From Conexibacter sp. DBS9H8 (GTDB lineage Bacteria > Actinomycetota > Thermoleophilia > Solirubrobacterales > Solirubrobacteraceae), in the NCBI RefSeq assembly GCF_023330685.1, contig NZ_CP097128.1, forward strand, positions 3,472,001 through 3,536,000: a DNA stretch of 64,000 bases. Direction: 5' to 3'. The notes under the pieces are model-generated. The model was not told the DNA's origin and made no database searches. It saw only the letters and a list, made by a program, of their open reading frames with translations. How positions within the stretch are numbered: position 1 is the first letter of the stretch; each line of letters opens with the position of its first letter. This document shows positions 1 to 8,329 of the stretch, piece by piece. The position numbers and the translations under genes were made by a program.

Positions 1-285
1 AACCCCGTATGGGCCAACGAGATCATCGCCCGGGACATACCGAACTTCGAGGACGTGAGCGAGCTGCTCTGGCGCTTTGCCCGGCGGCCGCTCAGCGACT
101 TCCCCGAGCCCTGTCGTCCGGGGCTGGAACGTCGTGGGCGGATCGACGCCGACGGGCAGGCCTACCTCGTGGAATCGCCCGAGGACATCCACATCTTCGT
201 GTGCGGGGGCCTTGGAAGTCTGCACGCGACGATGCTGCCCGGTTTCTCGAACTCCCAGGCGGTCACGCGGGCGGTGACCGCGTGA
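1..285 (+). CDS. C-terminal part of an unrecognised protein (partial, runs off left edge)
   Basis: The frame is open from base 1, so only the last 94 residues are seen. The visible part has a helical stretch (ANEIIARDIPNFEDVSELLW) followed by a hydrophobic segment ending in VCGGLGSLH and then QAVTRAVTA at the C-terminus. A glycine-rich strand followed by a terminal VTR motif resembles the tail of uncharacterised proteins that I associate loosely with UGSC-family neighbourhoods; that match is from memory and weak. The stop codon overlaps the GTG start of the next gene (GTGA), which implies translational coupling and a shared function. No enzyme activity can be assigned from this fragment. Confidence 0.6.
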   Translation, partial: NPVWANEIIARDIPNFEDVSELLWRFARRPLSDFPEPCRPGLERRGRIDADGQAYLVESPEDIHIFVCGGLGSLHATMLPGFSNSQAVTRAVTA

Positions 286-536
286 GTACGTCGCCGAACC
301 TGACCTCGGAGCTGGAACCGCTGCGCGCGATGCTGGCAGCAGACGGCTACGCGCTCGTCGCAGACCTCTCAGCGGACGGACACACAATCCTGCTTGAGGT
401 CACCGCTACCCCCGATGCCTGCGCGGCGTGCCTGGCCCCCGCTGGAGTGATCGCCGCCGTGGCGCGCAGCTGCCTTTCCGAGCACTCCTCACTGGCTGAG
501 CACGAGATCAATGTCCACCTTCCCGCACACAGTTGA
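282..536 (+). CDS. Small CxxC protein coupled to the preceding gene
   Basis: An 84-residue acidic protein starting at a GTG that overlaps the previous stop codon (GTGA). The central motif DACAACLAP contains a Cys-x-x-Cys pair that could bind a metal or iron-sulfur cluster or act as a redox pair. The N-terminal half alternates beta-like segments (ALVADLSADGHTILLEV), and the second half is helical. No signal peptide or membrane segment is visible. The size and the cysteine pair are faintly NifU-like, but I do not recognise the family. Coupling to the upstream frame suggests that the two products form a complex or act in sequence. The start is chosen on the overlap; an in-frame longer reading to position 9 has no support. 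Confidence 0.55.
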   Translation: MSTSPNLTSELEPLRAMLAADGYALVADLSADGHTILLEVTATPDACAACLAPAGVIAAVARSCLSEHSSLAEHEINVHLPAHS

Positions 537-551
537 CGGCCCATCGAGCCG

Positions 552-2042
552 GTGATTGATTCATCCGAGCCGACGGCTGTCGGAAGGAAAGATGACGCCG
601 GGACTCAGCCCAGCGGCTGCTCGCGTGCCCCCTCCACAAGCAGGTCGCCGCCGGTAGGCGCTCCGGCGACCAAATCGCTCGTGTTCGTACTGATGGCGGT
701 GACCATGGTCGTGGGAATCGTCAGCAGCCTGGGTGCTCCGCTGCTGCCCCAAATCGCTCGGACGATGGCGATATCGCTCGACAGTGCGCAGTGGTCCCTG
801 ACCGTCGCGCTCCTGGCGGGCGCCGTGTCGGCACCCACCCTCGGCCGTCTTGGCGATGGTCGCTACCGCCGTGAGGCGATCGTCGGCGAGCTGCTGATCG
901 TGTGTGTCGGCAGCGTCATCGCGGGCTTTGCCACATCACTGCCCGTTCTCATCGTCGGGCGGACCCTGCAGGGCACCGGCCTTGGGCTCGCCCCGGTCGC
1001 AATGGCTGCCGCCCGGGCCCATCTGCCCGCTGCACGCTCACGCGACGTCATTGCGACCTTGTCCGTGATGGCAGCTGCCGGCGTCGGGGCCGGGTATCCG
1101 ATCAGCGGCCTGATCGCGGACGACGTCAGCCTGCACGCCGCGTTCTTCTTCGGTGGCGTCCTGAGCGGTGCCGTGGCCATTGCAGCGATCTTGACGGTGC
1201 CATCGAACCGCCACAGCGAGCCGATCCCGCTTGATGTGCGCGGGGTCATCACGGTCGCGACCGGGTTGACCGCGTTGCTGATTGGCATCGCCCAAGGGCA
1301 GAGCTGGGGCTGGTCGTCCACGCGCACGCTGAGCGCTCTGGCTGTCGCTGTCGTGGTGCTCGGAATATGGGTCTTCACCCAGCTCCATCGCGACCAGCCG
1401 CTCGTGGACCTCAGGCAGTTCCGTCACCACGCTGTGCTCAGCGCCAACGCCGCCGCGCTCACCCTAGGGGTGACGCTCTACATGTACTTCACCATCATCA
1501 CCGAGTTCATCCAGGCGCCCGCGAGTGCCGGCTACGGCTTTGGCGCATCAACGCTGGTTGCGGGGCTCGTCCTCGTTCCGTTCTCGATCATCAGCCTCCT
1601 GGCCAGCCGGTTCACTAGCCGGGTGACCGTACGTTTCGGCGCGAGCTGGGTCTTGTTCGTCGGGGCGATACTGACGGCCGCTTCAGGGGCGTTCTTCGCC
1701 CTCGCTCACGGTGCGCTCTGGGAGGCCTTCGTTGCGACGGCGATCCTCGGTGTCGCCTACGGGTTCAGCTTTGCTGCGATTCCCGGGATCGTCACCCAGG
1801 CGGTCCCAGAACGCGACACCGGCAGCGCAATGGGGCTCTATCAGGTCATCCGGTCAATCGGGTTCTCGGTCGGCAGCGCCCTGACGGCGTCAATTCTCGC
1901 GGGTTACATCGCCTCACCGGGTCATCTGCCGACGCGCCACGGTTACATTGTGGCGCTCTGGATCGGAAGCTCGGTCGCCGTGGCTGCATCGATCATCACC
2001 TCGTTGCTGGGCCGCCGGCCACCGGCCGTTGCCGGCGCGTGA
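552..2042 (+). CDS. MFS transporter, DHA2/EmrB-QacA-like
   Basis: A 496-residue major facilitator protein with a GTG start and a roughly 45-residue hydrophilic N-terminus before the first membrane helix (SLVFVLMAVTMVVGIVSSLG). The loop after helix 2 reads GRLGDGRYRREAIV, an MFS motif A variant, and GAGYPISGLIAD matches the motif C antiporter signature. The number of hydrophobic segments fits the 12-14 TM drug/proton antiporter group. It lies 15 bp after the small CxxC gene on the same strand and may be co-transcribed with it. The substrate is unknown; export of a catabolic intermediate or toxic compound is an inference from context only. Confidence 0.85.
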   Translation: MIDSSEPTAVGRKDDAGTQPSGCSRAPSTSRSPPVGAPATKSLVFVLMAVTMVVGIVSSLGAPLLPQIARTMAISLDSAQWSLTVALLAGAVSAPTLGRLGDGRYRREAIVGELLIVCVGSVIAGFATSLPVLIVGRTLQGTGLGLAPVAMAAARAHLPAARSRDVIATLSVMAAAGVGAGYPISGLIADDVSLHAAFFFGGVLSGAVAIAAILTVPSNRHSEPIPLDVRGVITVATGLTALLIGIAQGQSWGWSSTRTLSALAVAVVVLGIWVFTQLHRDQPLVDLRQFRHHAVLSANAAALTLGVTLYMYFTIITEFIQAPASAGYGFGASTLVAGLVLVPFSIISLLASRFTSRVTVRFGASWVLFVGAILTAASGAFFALAHGALWEAFVATAILGVAYGFSFAAIPGIVTQAVPERDTGSAMGLYQVIRSIGFSVGSALTASILAGYIASPGHLPTRHGYIVALWIGSSVAVAASIITSLLGRRPPAVAGA

Positions 2043-2199
2043 TCCCCTGATGCGCGTACTCAGGTCCCCTCCGGGGAGGCCGGTTGAGCGCGGCCAGGCT
2101 CGTGGGGGTCGAGGGTGAGGAGGCGGACGAGTTTGCCGGTGCCTAGTGCCCGCTCCTGCGGAGAGGGATCGCCAGTGAGGCGGAGAATGGTCATCTCCG

Positions 2200-2602
2200 A
2201 TGGCGGAGCGTCGAGCTTCCGCGGACCAGTATGCGGTGCGGTTCAAGCGGCCGGTGGCGTTGCTCGGGGTGCGCCGGCCGGCGGTCGCGGTTCGAGCGCT
2301 CGGCGGTCGAGCACGGGTTGTCGAAGCCTCAGGCGCGCCGGTATGTGCAGGCGGCGCGCCGCTGCCCGGCGGGTATGCAGGTGCCCGAGCGTGCCGTGGT
2401 GTTCACGGTTCGGCTGCCGGAGTCGCTGATCGTCCGGGTGCGCAGCGCGGCGTCGGCCCGCTGGTGGGGGGGCGCACCGGAACGAAGTTGAGCGATGAGC
2501 AACGGCAAGGAGAACGGTCGCAGGGCGCCGTTGACCGACCCGGCACTCAATCCCGCGACGCAGGACCGCCAGCCGGCGAGTTCTTCACTGCGTTCACATA
2601 GT
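2200..2602 (+). pseudogene. Decayed small DNA-binding gene (HTH plus ribbon-helix-helix-like) and following fragment
   Basis: Pieces of one small protein appear in two frames. Frame 1 from 2200 gives MAERRASADQYAVRFKR, and frame 2 from about 2291 continues with HGLSKPQARRYVQAA (HTH-like) and VVFTVRLPESLIVRVRSAA (ribbon-helix-helix-like strand and helix), then loses sense near 2450. A further short frame begins with ATG 2495 and ends at 2602 (MSNGKENGRRAPLTDPALN). This looks like a frameshifted remnant of a small transcription factor or plasmid-type regulator gene plus the start of its neighbour. The rest of the 2043-2720 gap shows nothing I can identify. Confidence 0.4.
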
Positions 2603-2720
2603 TAAGCGCTCAAATGGCTACAAAACTGCGGGAACTCCACTGTGCCGGGGACGGCCACCAATGGGCGTCCATATCGCGATCCGTTGCCGCCTTTCCGCCT
2701 TTCCGTCGGTGAGGAGGGAT

Positions 2721-3212
2721 TCAAGACCCGAGCTGTTCAGCGGACTCGGCCGCTGCCCACCTCCCGTCGACCGATGCATAGTCATTAGCAAGCTCGACCA
2801 GCACGCCGTGAGAGCGCTCGGGATGCACGAACGTCCATCTCTGGAAAGGCATGTCTGGGTCGTGGCTAATGCCCTGGGGCACGATGTCGACCTCCGCCTG
2901 TTTTAGCTGCTCGACGATATTGTCGACATTTGGCGAGGTGAAGCAGATATGGTGAACGTGTTCACCCCGAGACTGCAGGCGCTCCCAGAGCGGCGTCCCC
3001 GGAGTCTTTGGCTGCATGAACTGGATCTCGCAACCGTCTGAGGGGAACGTCGCAAACGCAAGACGCTCGTTTCCCATGCCGAAGTCCTCGTAGTAGACGA
3101 GTTCGTCCTCAAGTTGTTGGGGGTCGACCACGCCCAAGATCGCGCGGTAGTCCTCGATGGCCTGCTTGATGTCATGAACAAGCAGACAAACGTGGGCGAA
3201 GCGTCTCTCCAT
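2721..3212 (-). CDS. VOC-family protein, methylmalonyl-CoA epimerase-like
   Basis: A 163-residue vicinal oxygen chelate protein with two beta-alpha-beta-beta-beta modules. Probable metal ligands are His7 (FAHVCLLVHD), a His in the second module (EHVHHICFTSPNVD) and a C-terminal Glu (GVLVELAND). HHICF followed by a short helix is typical of the epimerase/glyoxalase branch, and the length fits methylmalonyl-CoA epimerase (about 140-165 residues). The ATG has a good ribosome binding site (AAAGAGAGA). It stands alone on the minus strand, 8 kb from a B12 mutase operon. An epimerase that presents the right stereoisomer to that mutase is a reasonable inference, but glyoxalase or dioxygenase-like activity is not excluded. 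Confidence 0.7.
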   Translation of the reverse strand: MERRFAHVCLLVHDIKQAIEDYRAILGVVDPQQLEDELVYYEDFGMGNERLAFATFPSDGCEIQFMQPKTPGTPLWERLQSRGEHVHHICFTSPNVDNIVEQLKQAEVDIVPQGISHDPDMPFQRWTFVHPERSHGVLVELANDYASVDGRWAAAESAEQLGS

Positions 3213-3451
3213 GGTATCTCTCTTTCCCTCGACGGCGACAGGTGCGCCGCTGAGCGGTGGTAGTGCTGATCCGATTCATCGGAGTGCGCGCAAGTCCTCG
3301 GTACCCAGACTCTACATCCCAAACCGATCGTTTAGCAACCGCCCGGAAATGAGGCAGGCTGGGTCTCACGGAGACTCTAGAGCCGGCGTCGTGCCGGTGC
3401 GTGCGTCGCTCCGCTCCGAACGTGAAGGACTCACAATCTGGCGACGTGGCG

Positions 3452-3565
3452 ATGCCCTGGGCCGCCGCCGGGATGCTCGGCGCCGAAAAGTGGTTCCGAC
3501 GCGTCAAAGGTCGCGCCGAGCTCGTCGCACTCGCCCTGACTGTGGAGCGCCACCTCAACCATCCC
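3452..3565 (+). pseudogene. Possible transposase C-terminal remnant
   Basis: A frame translating to PWAAAGMLGAEKWFRRVKG followed by a short helix resembles the C-terminal tails of some actinobacterial transposases (AAGML-AE-FRRV-G pattern), recalled from memory. It has no start of its own and no upstream DDE region. It lies in the 473-bp gap between the divergent VOC gene and the CoA ligase. The remainder of that gap (3213-3451 and 3566-3685) must hold the promoters of both genes, but no convincing -10/-35 pair can be picked out. Confidence 0.3.
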
Positions 3566-3685
3566 CAACCCAACCCCGTCCCTCCACCAAGACCGCTATG
3601 GTCACCCCCTGACACACCATCCCGGAGAGGCCGTCACCGCACAACGACGACCGGGACATCCTCTTCGCGTGAGGGGAGCCCAAAG

Positions 3686-4108
3686 ATGAGACACACCAAT
3701 TCAATCGAGCCCAAGGCGACTGCTGAGGGCAACGACGCCGTGGCCGATGAGGGACTGTTACGAGGGACAGGCGGAGGATTCGGCCCCCTGTTCAGAAAGT
3801 TCCCTTTTGAGCAGCGGACACTCTTTCACGTGCTTCGCCACCAAGCGGAGCAGATTCCCGATAAGCCGTGGCTCATCTTCGACGACACCGACGTTCTGAC
3901 CTTCCAGGAGGGATATGCGCGTGCCTGCCAGTTCGCCCACGCCATGCGTACCGTCGTCGACGAACCGAATCGAGTCGCGCTGTTGCTGCGCAACCAGGTG
4001 GAGTTCTTCCCCGCCTTCATCGGCGCTATCGCCCACGGTAGCGCTGCCGCACCGCTCAATCCTGAACTGCGTGGGGAGATCCTCGAGCGGGGACTGACTA
4101 AGCCCTGA
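3686..4108 (+). pseudogene. AMP-dependent acyl-CoA synthetase, 5' part, cut by IS1380 copy 1
   Basis: Starts at ATG 3686 after a strong ribosome binding site (GAGGGGAG, 3671-3678) and encodes the N-terminal part of an ANL-superfamily ligase (RTLFHVLRHQAEQIPDKPW, then VALLLRNQVEFFPAFIGAIA). The frame runs into the insertion element at 4102 and stops at TGA 4108 inside it. Joining bases 3686-4101 to 5751-7032, which removes the element and one CTAA copy, gives an uninterrupted 565-residue ligase. Family members activate carboxylic acids to CoA thioesters through an acyl-adenylate. The split product is very unlikely to work, because the ATP-binding loop lies on the other fragment. Confidence 0.85.
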
Positions 4109-4154
4109 TCCACTGATTCTGTGGGGTGGTTCTGTCCGGGGTCGTGTGAAGAAT

Positions 4155-4215
4155 GACCTCCTGAGCAGGTTAAAAGCGACCGATTCCGGCGGTCGCGGCC
4201 TGCGATCAGGAGGTC
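4155..4215 (+). promoter_or_regulatory. Leader hairpin that sequesters the transposase Shine-Dalgarno
   Basis: The leader holds nested inverted repeats: GACCTCCTGA (4155-4164) pairs with TCAGGAGGTC (4206-4215), GCAGG (4165-4169) with CCTGC (4199-4203), and GCGACCG (4176-4182) with CGGTCGC (4190-4196). The 3' arm of the outer stem contains the Shine-Dalgarno AGGAGG (4208-4213), eight bases before the ATG at 4222. Transcripts that start outside the element and run through the whole leader would fold the site shut, as known for IS10 and IS50. The same structure is at 8951-9011 and, inverted, at 26736-26796. Confidence 0.8.
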
Positions 4216-4221
4216 ACCTTC

Positions 4222-5526
4222 ATGGTGAACGATGCCACGACGGTCGGACTGGACGGCGTCCAGGTCGTTTTTGATGATGAGCGGGCGGTGTCTGACGCCG
4301 GGATCGCGCTGGTCAGCACGCTCACGCGGCGCCTTGGGGTCGAGTCACTCGCCGGCCGGCTGATCTCTCTGCGGTCTGACCGTCCGGGGGCGGCGAACGC
4401 GGGCCGCAAGGTCATGGCGGTCCTGTTCGCGATGGTCCTCGGCGCGGACTGCATCGATGATTGTCAGGTGCTGCGGGCGGGCCGGACCGGACGGCTGCTC
4501 GGCGGGTGGATGCCGGCGCCCTCGACGCTGGGCACGTTCCTGCGCGCGTTCACCTTCGGGCATGTTCGCCAGCTCGACAAGCTGCTCGGCGACACGCTGG
4601 CGCGTGCGTGGCGGGCCGGCGCGGGCCCCGGCCACGCCCGGCTGGTGATCGACATCGACAGCTTCGTCGGGGAGGTGTGCGGCCCACTGAAACAGGGAGC
4701 GGGATACGGGTACACCAAGCTGTTTGGATATCACCCGCTGCTGGCGACCCGGGCCGATACCCGCGAGGCGCTGCACATCCGACTGCGCAAGGGATCAGCG
4801 AACACGCAAAAGGGTGTCAAACGGTTCTGTGAGGAACTGATCGCCCGCGTCGAACGCGCCGGTGCGACCGGGCAAAAGCTCGTGCGCGCAGACTCGGGGT
4901 TCTGGAACATGAAGGTGTTCGAGCTGCTGGAGGCCAAGGGCTGGCAGTACTCCATCGGGGTGCGCAACATCAAGGCTGTGACCACAGCGATCCATGGGAT
5001 CGCAGATGGTGACTGGCAGTCGATTGAGTACCCCGACGGCGGTGAAGCCCAGATCGCCGAGACTCTCTACAACAACCGGCGTCTCATCGTGCGCCGCACC
5101 CGCCTGACTGACCCTGAGCAGCTCATGCTCTGGCCGGACTGGCGACACTTCTGCTTCATCACCAACCGCACCGACGCGCTCGCCCTGGTCGAGGCCGAAC
5201 ACCGTGACCACGCCGTCGTGGAGCAGGTCATCGCCGACCTCAAAGACCAGGCTCTTCAGCACTTTCCCTCCGGTCACTTCTACGCGAACGCCGCCTGGAC
5301 CGTGCTCGCCGCACTCGCGCACAACCTGCTCAGATGGACCCAGATCATCGGGCTGCCCAACAGCACCATCCGCGCCGCCCGCACCCTGCGGCGCCGACTG
5401 ATCCAGATCACCGGACGGCTGACCCGACACGCACGCGGCTGGACCCTGCACCTCCCCGCCCGCTGGCCCTGGCACGGCGACTACCTCGCCGCACTCGCAC
5501 GGATACGCGCACTCCCAGCCGCCTGA
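4222..5526 (+). CDS. IS1380-family transposase, copy 1
   Basis: A 434-residue DDE transposase. Likely catalytic acidic residues are Asp in LVIDIDSFVGEV (about residue 145-147), Asp in LVRADSGFWN (about 220) and Glu in VVEQVIADLKDQA (about 330); the last is followed by the HFYANAAWTVLAALAHNLLR segment typical of the family. It catalyses cut-and-paste or copy-type movement of the element by acting on its terminal repeats. The start is fixed by an AGGAGG site that is buried in a leader hairpin. Length and layout match complete IS1380-type transposases, so it is probably active. Confidence 0.93.
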   Translation: MVNDATTVGLDGVQVVFDDERAVSDAGIALVSTLTRRLGVESLAGRLISLRSDRPGAANAGRKVMAVLFAMVLGADCIDDCQVLRAGRTGRLLGGWMPAPSTLGTFLRAFTFGHVRQLDKLLGDTLARAWRAGAGPGHARLVIDIDSFVGEVCGPLKQGAGYGYTKLFGYHPLLATRADTREALHIRLRKGSANTQKGVKRFCEELIARVERAGATGQKLVRADSGFWNMKVFELLEAKGWQYSIGVRNIKAVTTAIHGIADGDWQSIEYPDGGEAQIAETLYNNRRLIVRRTRLTDPEQLMLWPDWRHFCFITNRTDALALVEAEHRDHAVVEQVIADLKDQALQHFPSGHFYANAAWTVLAALAHNLLRWTQIIGLPNSTIRAARTLRRRLIQITGRLTRHARGWTLHLPARWPWHGDYLAALARIRALPAA

Positions 5527-5544
5527 CCGGCCGACCGGCCGGTC
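5525..5544 (+). terminator. Perfect 8-bp hairpin over the transposase stop codon
   Basis: GACCGGCC (5525-5532) and GGCCGGTC (5537-5544) form a G/C-rich stem with a four-base loop that begins inside the TGA stop. There is no T-run after it, so it may end transcription weakly, protect the mRNA 3' end, or be a binding site. It recurs at 10321-10340 and 25407-25426 in the other copies. Confidence 0.4.
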
Positions 5545-5750
5545 CCGGCCTCACTGAACTCCCGCCGACCTTCCGCTCACCCCGGGCGCGATCACCGCCG
5601 CCCCAAACCGACCCCGAAAACCGCTTTGGACCCGATAGCCGAGAGACCTGGCACCCCGTTCAACCCCGCCAGCACCTCCCATCAAGCAAGAACCGGCCCA
5701 GCGACCGCAAAAAAGAACTCTGACCCAGCCCATCGGTGGATCAGGGCTAA

Positions 5751-7032
5751 GAGCGAAGCCCACATCCTTCTCGTTCGCACAGATCTCCTCCCGCTCCTCT
5801 CAGGCCTCCGTTCGCTCGCCACGATCCGCTTGGTCGTCGCCTGTGGTTCGGGGGAGATCCCCGACACCATGCACGGCGTCCGGGTGACCTCCTTCGATCG
5901 CTTCATCGAGGATCAGCCGGCAACCCCCCCGGAACGCATGCCATCGCCAGTGGATCCCGGCGCGATCATATTCACCTCGGGCACAACAGGCGGGTCAAAG
6001 GCAGCGGTGTCCTCAAACCACTACCTCTACCTCTTTTCGGCCGCGGTCTCGGATTCGTTCGCGCACGCCCCCGAGGACGTATTGACCACCCCATTGCAGG
6101 CCTGCCACGTCGCTGGGCTACAGGTGATCGCGAACTCAGCGCTGCAGGTCGGCTGCACCGCGCACATGAAGTCGTTCTTCTCCCCGTCACGGTTCTGGGA
6201 CGACGTCGCCCGGGACGGCGCGACCTTCTGCATGCTCATGGGACAGATGCCGGCGATCCTGCTCAAGACCGTGGAGAGCGTGCCAACTCACCGGCTCGCT
6301 CACATGTACTCCGTGCCCTACCCGGGCCTCGAGTTCGAACAACGCTTCAAGACGACGATAGTTTGGCAGGGCTACGGGCTGACTGAGACGTTCCCACATC
6401 TGCCCTCCAAGCGACGCATCGAGAACAAGGCCCCCACCTGTTGCGGCTTCGCACCGGAGTGGTTCGATTACGGCGTCGTTGACCAGAACGATCGACTCGT
6501 GGGTCCGGGAGAGCCAGGCGAGCTTGTGTACCGACCGCGACTCCCCCACGCGATGTTCAGTGGGTACTACAAGGACGAAGCCGCCACGAACGCCGCGCTC
6601 CGGAATTTCATGTTCCACACAGGCGACATTGGCTTTTACGACGAAGAGGGCGCTGTCCACTACCTCCGTCGCATGACAGACACGATCCGCCGAGGCGGCG
6701 AGAACATCTCAGCTGTCGAGCTTGAGACTGTTGCCGCCAGCCACCCGGCTGTCGTCGAAGCGGCCGCCTATGCCGTGCCCTCGGAGTTGGCCGGTCACGA
6801 AGTCAAGATCGACGTGACCATTAGCGGCGACCTGGACCTCGCGGAGTTCCACGCCTGGCTGGCCGAGAGACTACCCCGGTACATGATCCCACGGTACCTC
6901 GAGGCGCTTGAGGCAATGCCTAAAACTCCCAGCGCCCGCGTGGAAAAGTACAAACTGGCCGCCCGCGGCGTTGACCGGTCCGAGGTTATGGAGTTCGAGC
7001 CTCCGCGGCGCAAACCCCGCGAGCCCGAATGA
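5751..7032 (+). pseudogene. AMP-dependent acyl-CoA synthetase, 3' part
   Basis: Carries the rest of the ligase interrupted by the IS1380 element. It has the adenylate P-loop FTSGTTGGSKAAVSS, the WQGYGLTETFPH A5-type motif, FHTGDIGFYDEEG with the conserved Asp, and the hinge region MTDTIRRGGENISAVELE. The end has KTPSARVEKYKL, where the usual catalytic lysine motif (PKTxxGKxxK) is altered: Arg-Val replaces the Gly-Lys pair and a lysine follows at VEKYK. No start codon or ribosome site supports independent translation. An open frame reading in from the element tail could fuse about 40 foreign residues to this part, but that product would lack the N-terminal domain. Confidence 0.85.
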
Positions 7033-7165
7033 CCACCGGCTCGCGCGGCGAGCTGCCTGAGGGAAGACGGGGTTTCGGCAGCGGAGAGCGCCGCGGGCGT
7101 TTCTTTCACCTTCCTTTCGGTAGGCTAATAAATGATCGATCGCAACAAGAGGGAAGAGGAACCCG

Positions 7166-8329
7166 ATGGATGCCGAGCGTGACGACGAACTCCGTCGGTT
7201 TAAGAGCACCGCTCGTAAGTGGGTTACCCGAGAAGCGCCGAAGGACTATGCGCGTGAACTCGAGGGCAAGGAACACGAGTTTCCCGAGGGCCTGTGGGAC
7301 AGGATGTCTGCCGCGGGGTGGCACGGCGTGGGGATCGATGAGCAATACGGCGGTCAGGGCGGTGACGTCCGCGACCAGACGATCCTCGCTCGCGAGCTAT
7401 CACGAACCCTCGCCGGCCTTTCGTGGGTCTGGGGCCTGACCTCCTTCGCTGGCTCAAAGTCCGTGGGCATCTACGGCACCCCAGAGCAGAAAGAGCGGTT
7501 CTTACCGAAGATCGCCGCAGGGGAACTGCGCTTCTCGATAGGCTTCACCGAACCGACGGGCGGCACCGACCTGCTCGGCGCCATGAACACGTTCGCAACC
7601 CAAATCGACGGCGGGTGGGTGATCAACGGCGACAAGACGTGGTCGACAGGCGCGTCGACGTCGGATTACATCCTGCTCCTCGCTCGAACGGACCGCAGCG
7701 CCAGCAAACGCCACCTTGGTGTGACGCTGTTCCTGCTTCCGCGCAAGAGCGAGGGCGTCAAGGTTACCCCGCTGCCCAAGCTTGGGCTCCGCTGCCTGAG
7801 CTCGTGCCAGATCAGCCTCAAGGACGCGTTCGTGCCGGACGACCTCGTCCTCGGCGAGCCCGGCCAGGCGTGGCACATGCTGCTGCCGACGCTCAACAAC
7901 GAGCGCATTCTCCTAGCGGCGTTCTGTCTAGGGATCATCGACGGGGTCCTCGAGGACGCGCTCGCGTACATGCAGCAACGCGAGGCCTTCGGTCGCCCCA
8001 TCGGATCTTTCCAGGCCCTCCAGCACTACGTCGCCGAAATCGCGATGATGCAGTACCAAATAGATCTCGTCCTCAACGACGTATCCACGCGGTTGAGTCA
8101 GGGCGAGAAGTGCTTCCGCGAGACGACTATGGCTAAGGTCATCGCCTCCGACGCGGCGGTGAAGTCCGCTGACATGGGCATCTCGATCCTCGGCGGCATG
8201 GGCTACTCGGCCGAGACCGACATGCAGCGGTACTGGCGCGACGCACGCCTCTGGCAGATCGGGCCGGTCACCAACGAGATGGGACGCAACATCATCGCTG
8301 AGCAACTTGGACTGCCCCGCTCCTTCTGA
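7166..8329 (+). CDS. Acyl-CoA dehydrogenase
   Basis: A 387-residue FAD-dependent dehydrogenase of standard length. It has the N-terminal helical domain, FSIGFTEPTGGTD (flavin/substrate region), GDKTWSTGASTSDYILLLAR, the REAFGRPIGSFQALQ helix and the C-terminal ILGGMGYSAETDMQRYWRD. The usual catalytic position near the C-terminus reads QIGPVTNE, without the Glu of a YEGT motif, so the base may come from another helix as in isovaleryl-CoA-type enzymes. It should introduce a 2,3-double bond into an acyl-CoA. The ATG is preceded by AGAGGAA. Its stop overlaps the ATG of the next gene. It forms a plus-strand set with the broken ligase and the MaoC genes. Confidence 0.9.
   Translation: MDAERDDELRRFKSTARKWVTREAPKDYARELEGKEHEFPEGLWDRMSAAGWHGVGIDEQYGGQGGDVRDQTILARELSRTLAGLSWVWGLTSFAGSKSVGIYGTPEQKERFLPKIAAGELRFSIGFTEPTGGTDLLGAMNTFATQIDGGWVINGDKTWSTGASTSDYILLLARTDRSASKRHLGVTLFLLPRKSEGVKVTPLPKLGLRCLSSCQISLKDAFVPDDLVLGEPGQAWHMLLPTLNNERILLAAFCLGIIDGVLEDALAYMQQREAFGRPIGSFQALQHYVAEIAMMQYQIDLVLNDVSTRLSQGEKCFRETTMAKVIASDAAVKSADMGISILGGMGYSAETDMQRYWRDARLWQIGPVTNEMGRNIIAEQLGLPRSF

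Larger units (their letters stand above)
4102..5746 (+). mobile_element. IS1380-family insertion sequence, copy 1
   Basis: A 1,645-bp element with imperfect terminal inverted repeats. The left end reads GCCCTGATCCACTGAT and the right end, reverse complemented, CCCTGATCCACCGAT. It is flanked by a 4-bp direct repeat CTAA at 4098-4101 and 5747-5750. It holds one 434-codon transposase gene. Copies at 8898-10542 and 25205-26849 encode identical transposases and appear identical throughout by eye, which points to recent activity. This copy interrupts the acyl-CoA synthetase gene in the same orientation. Confidence 0.95.

Noticed and set aside
863-1378. 171-codon frame antisense to the MFS gene
   Set aside because: Antisense to conserved membrane helices; composition is that of a shadow frame.
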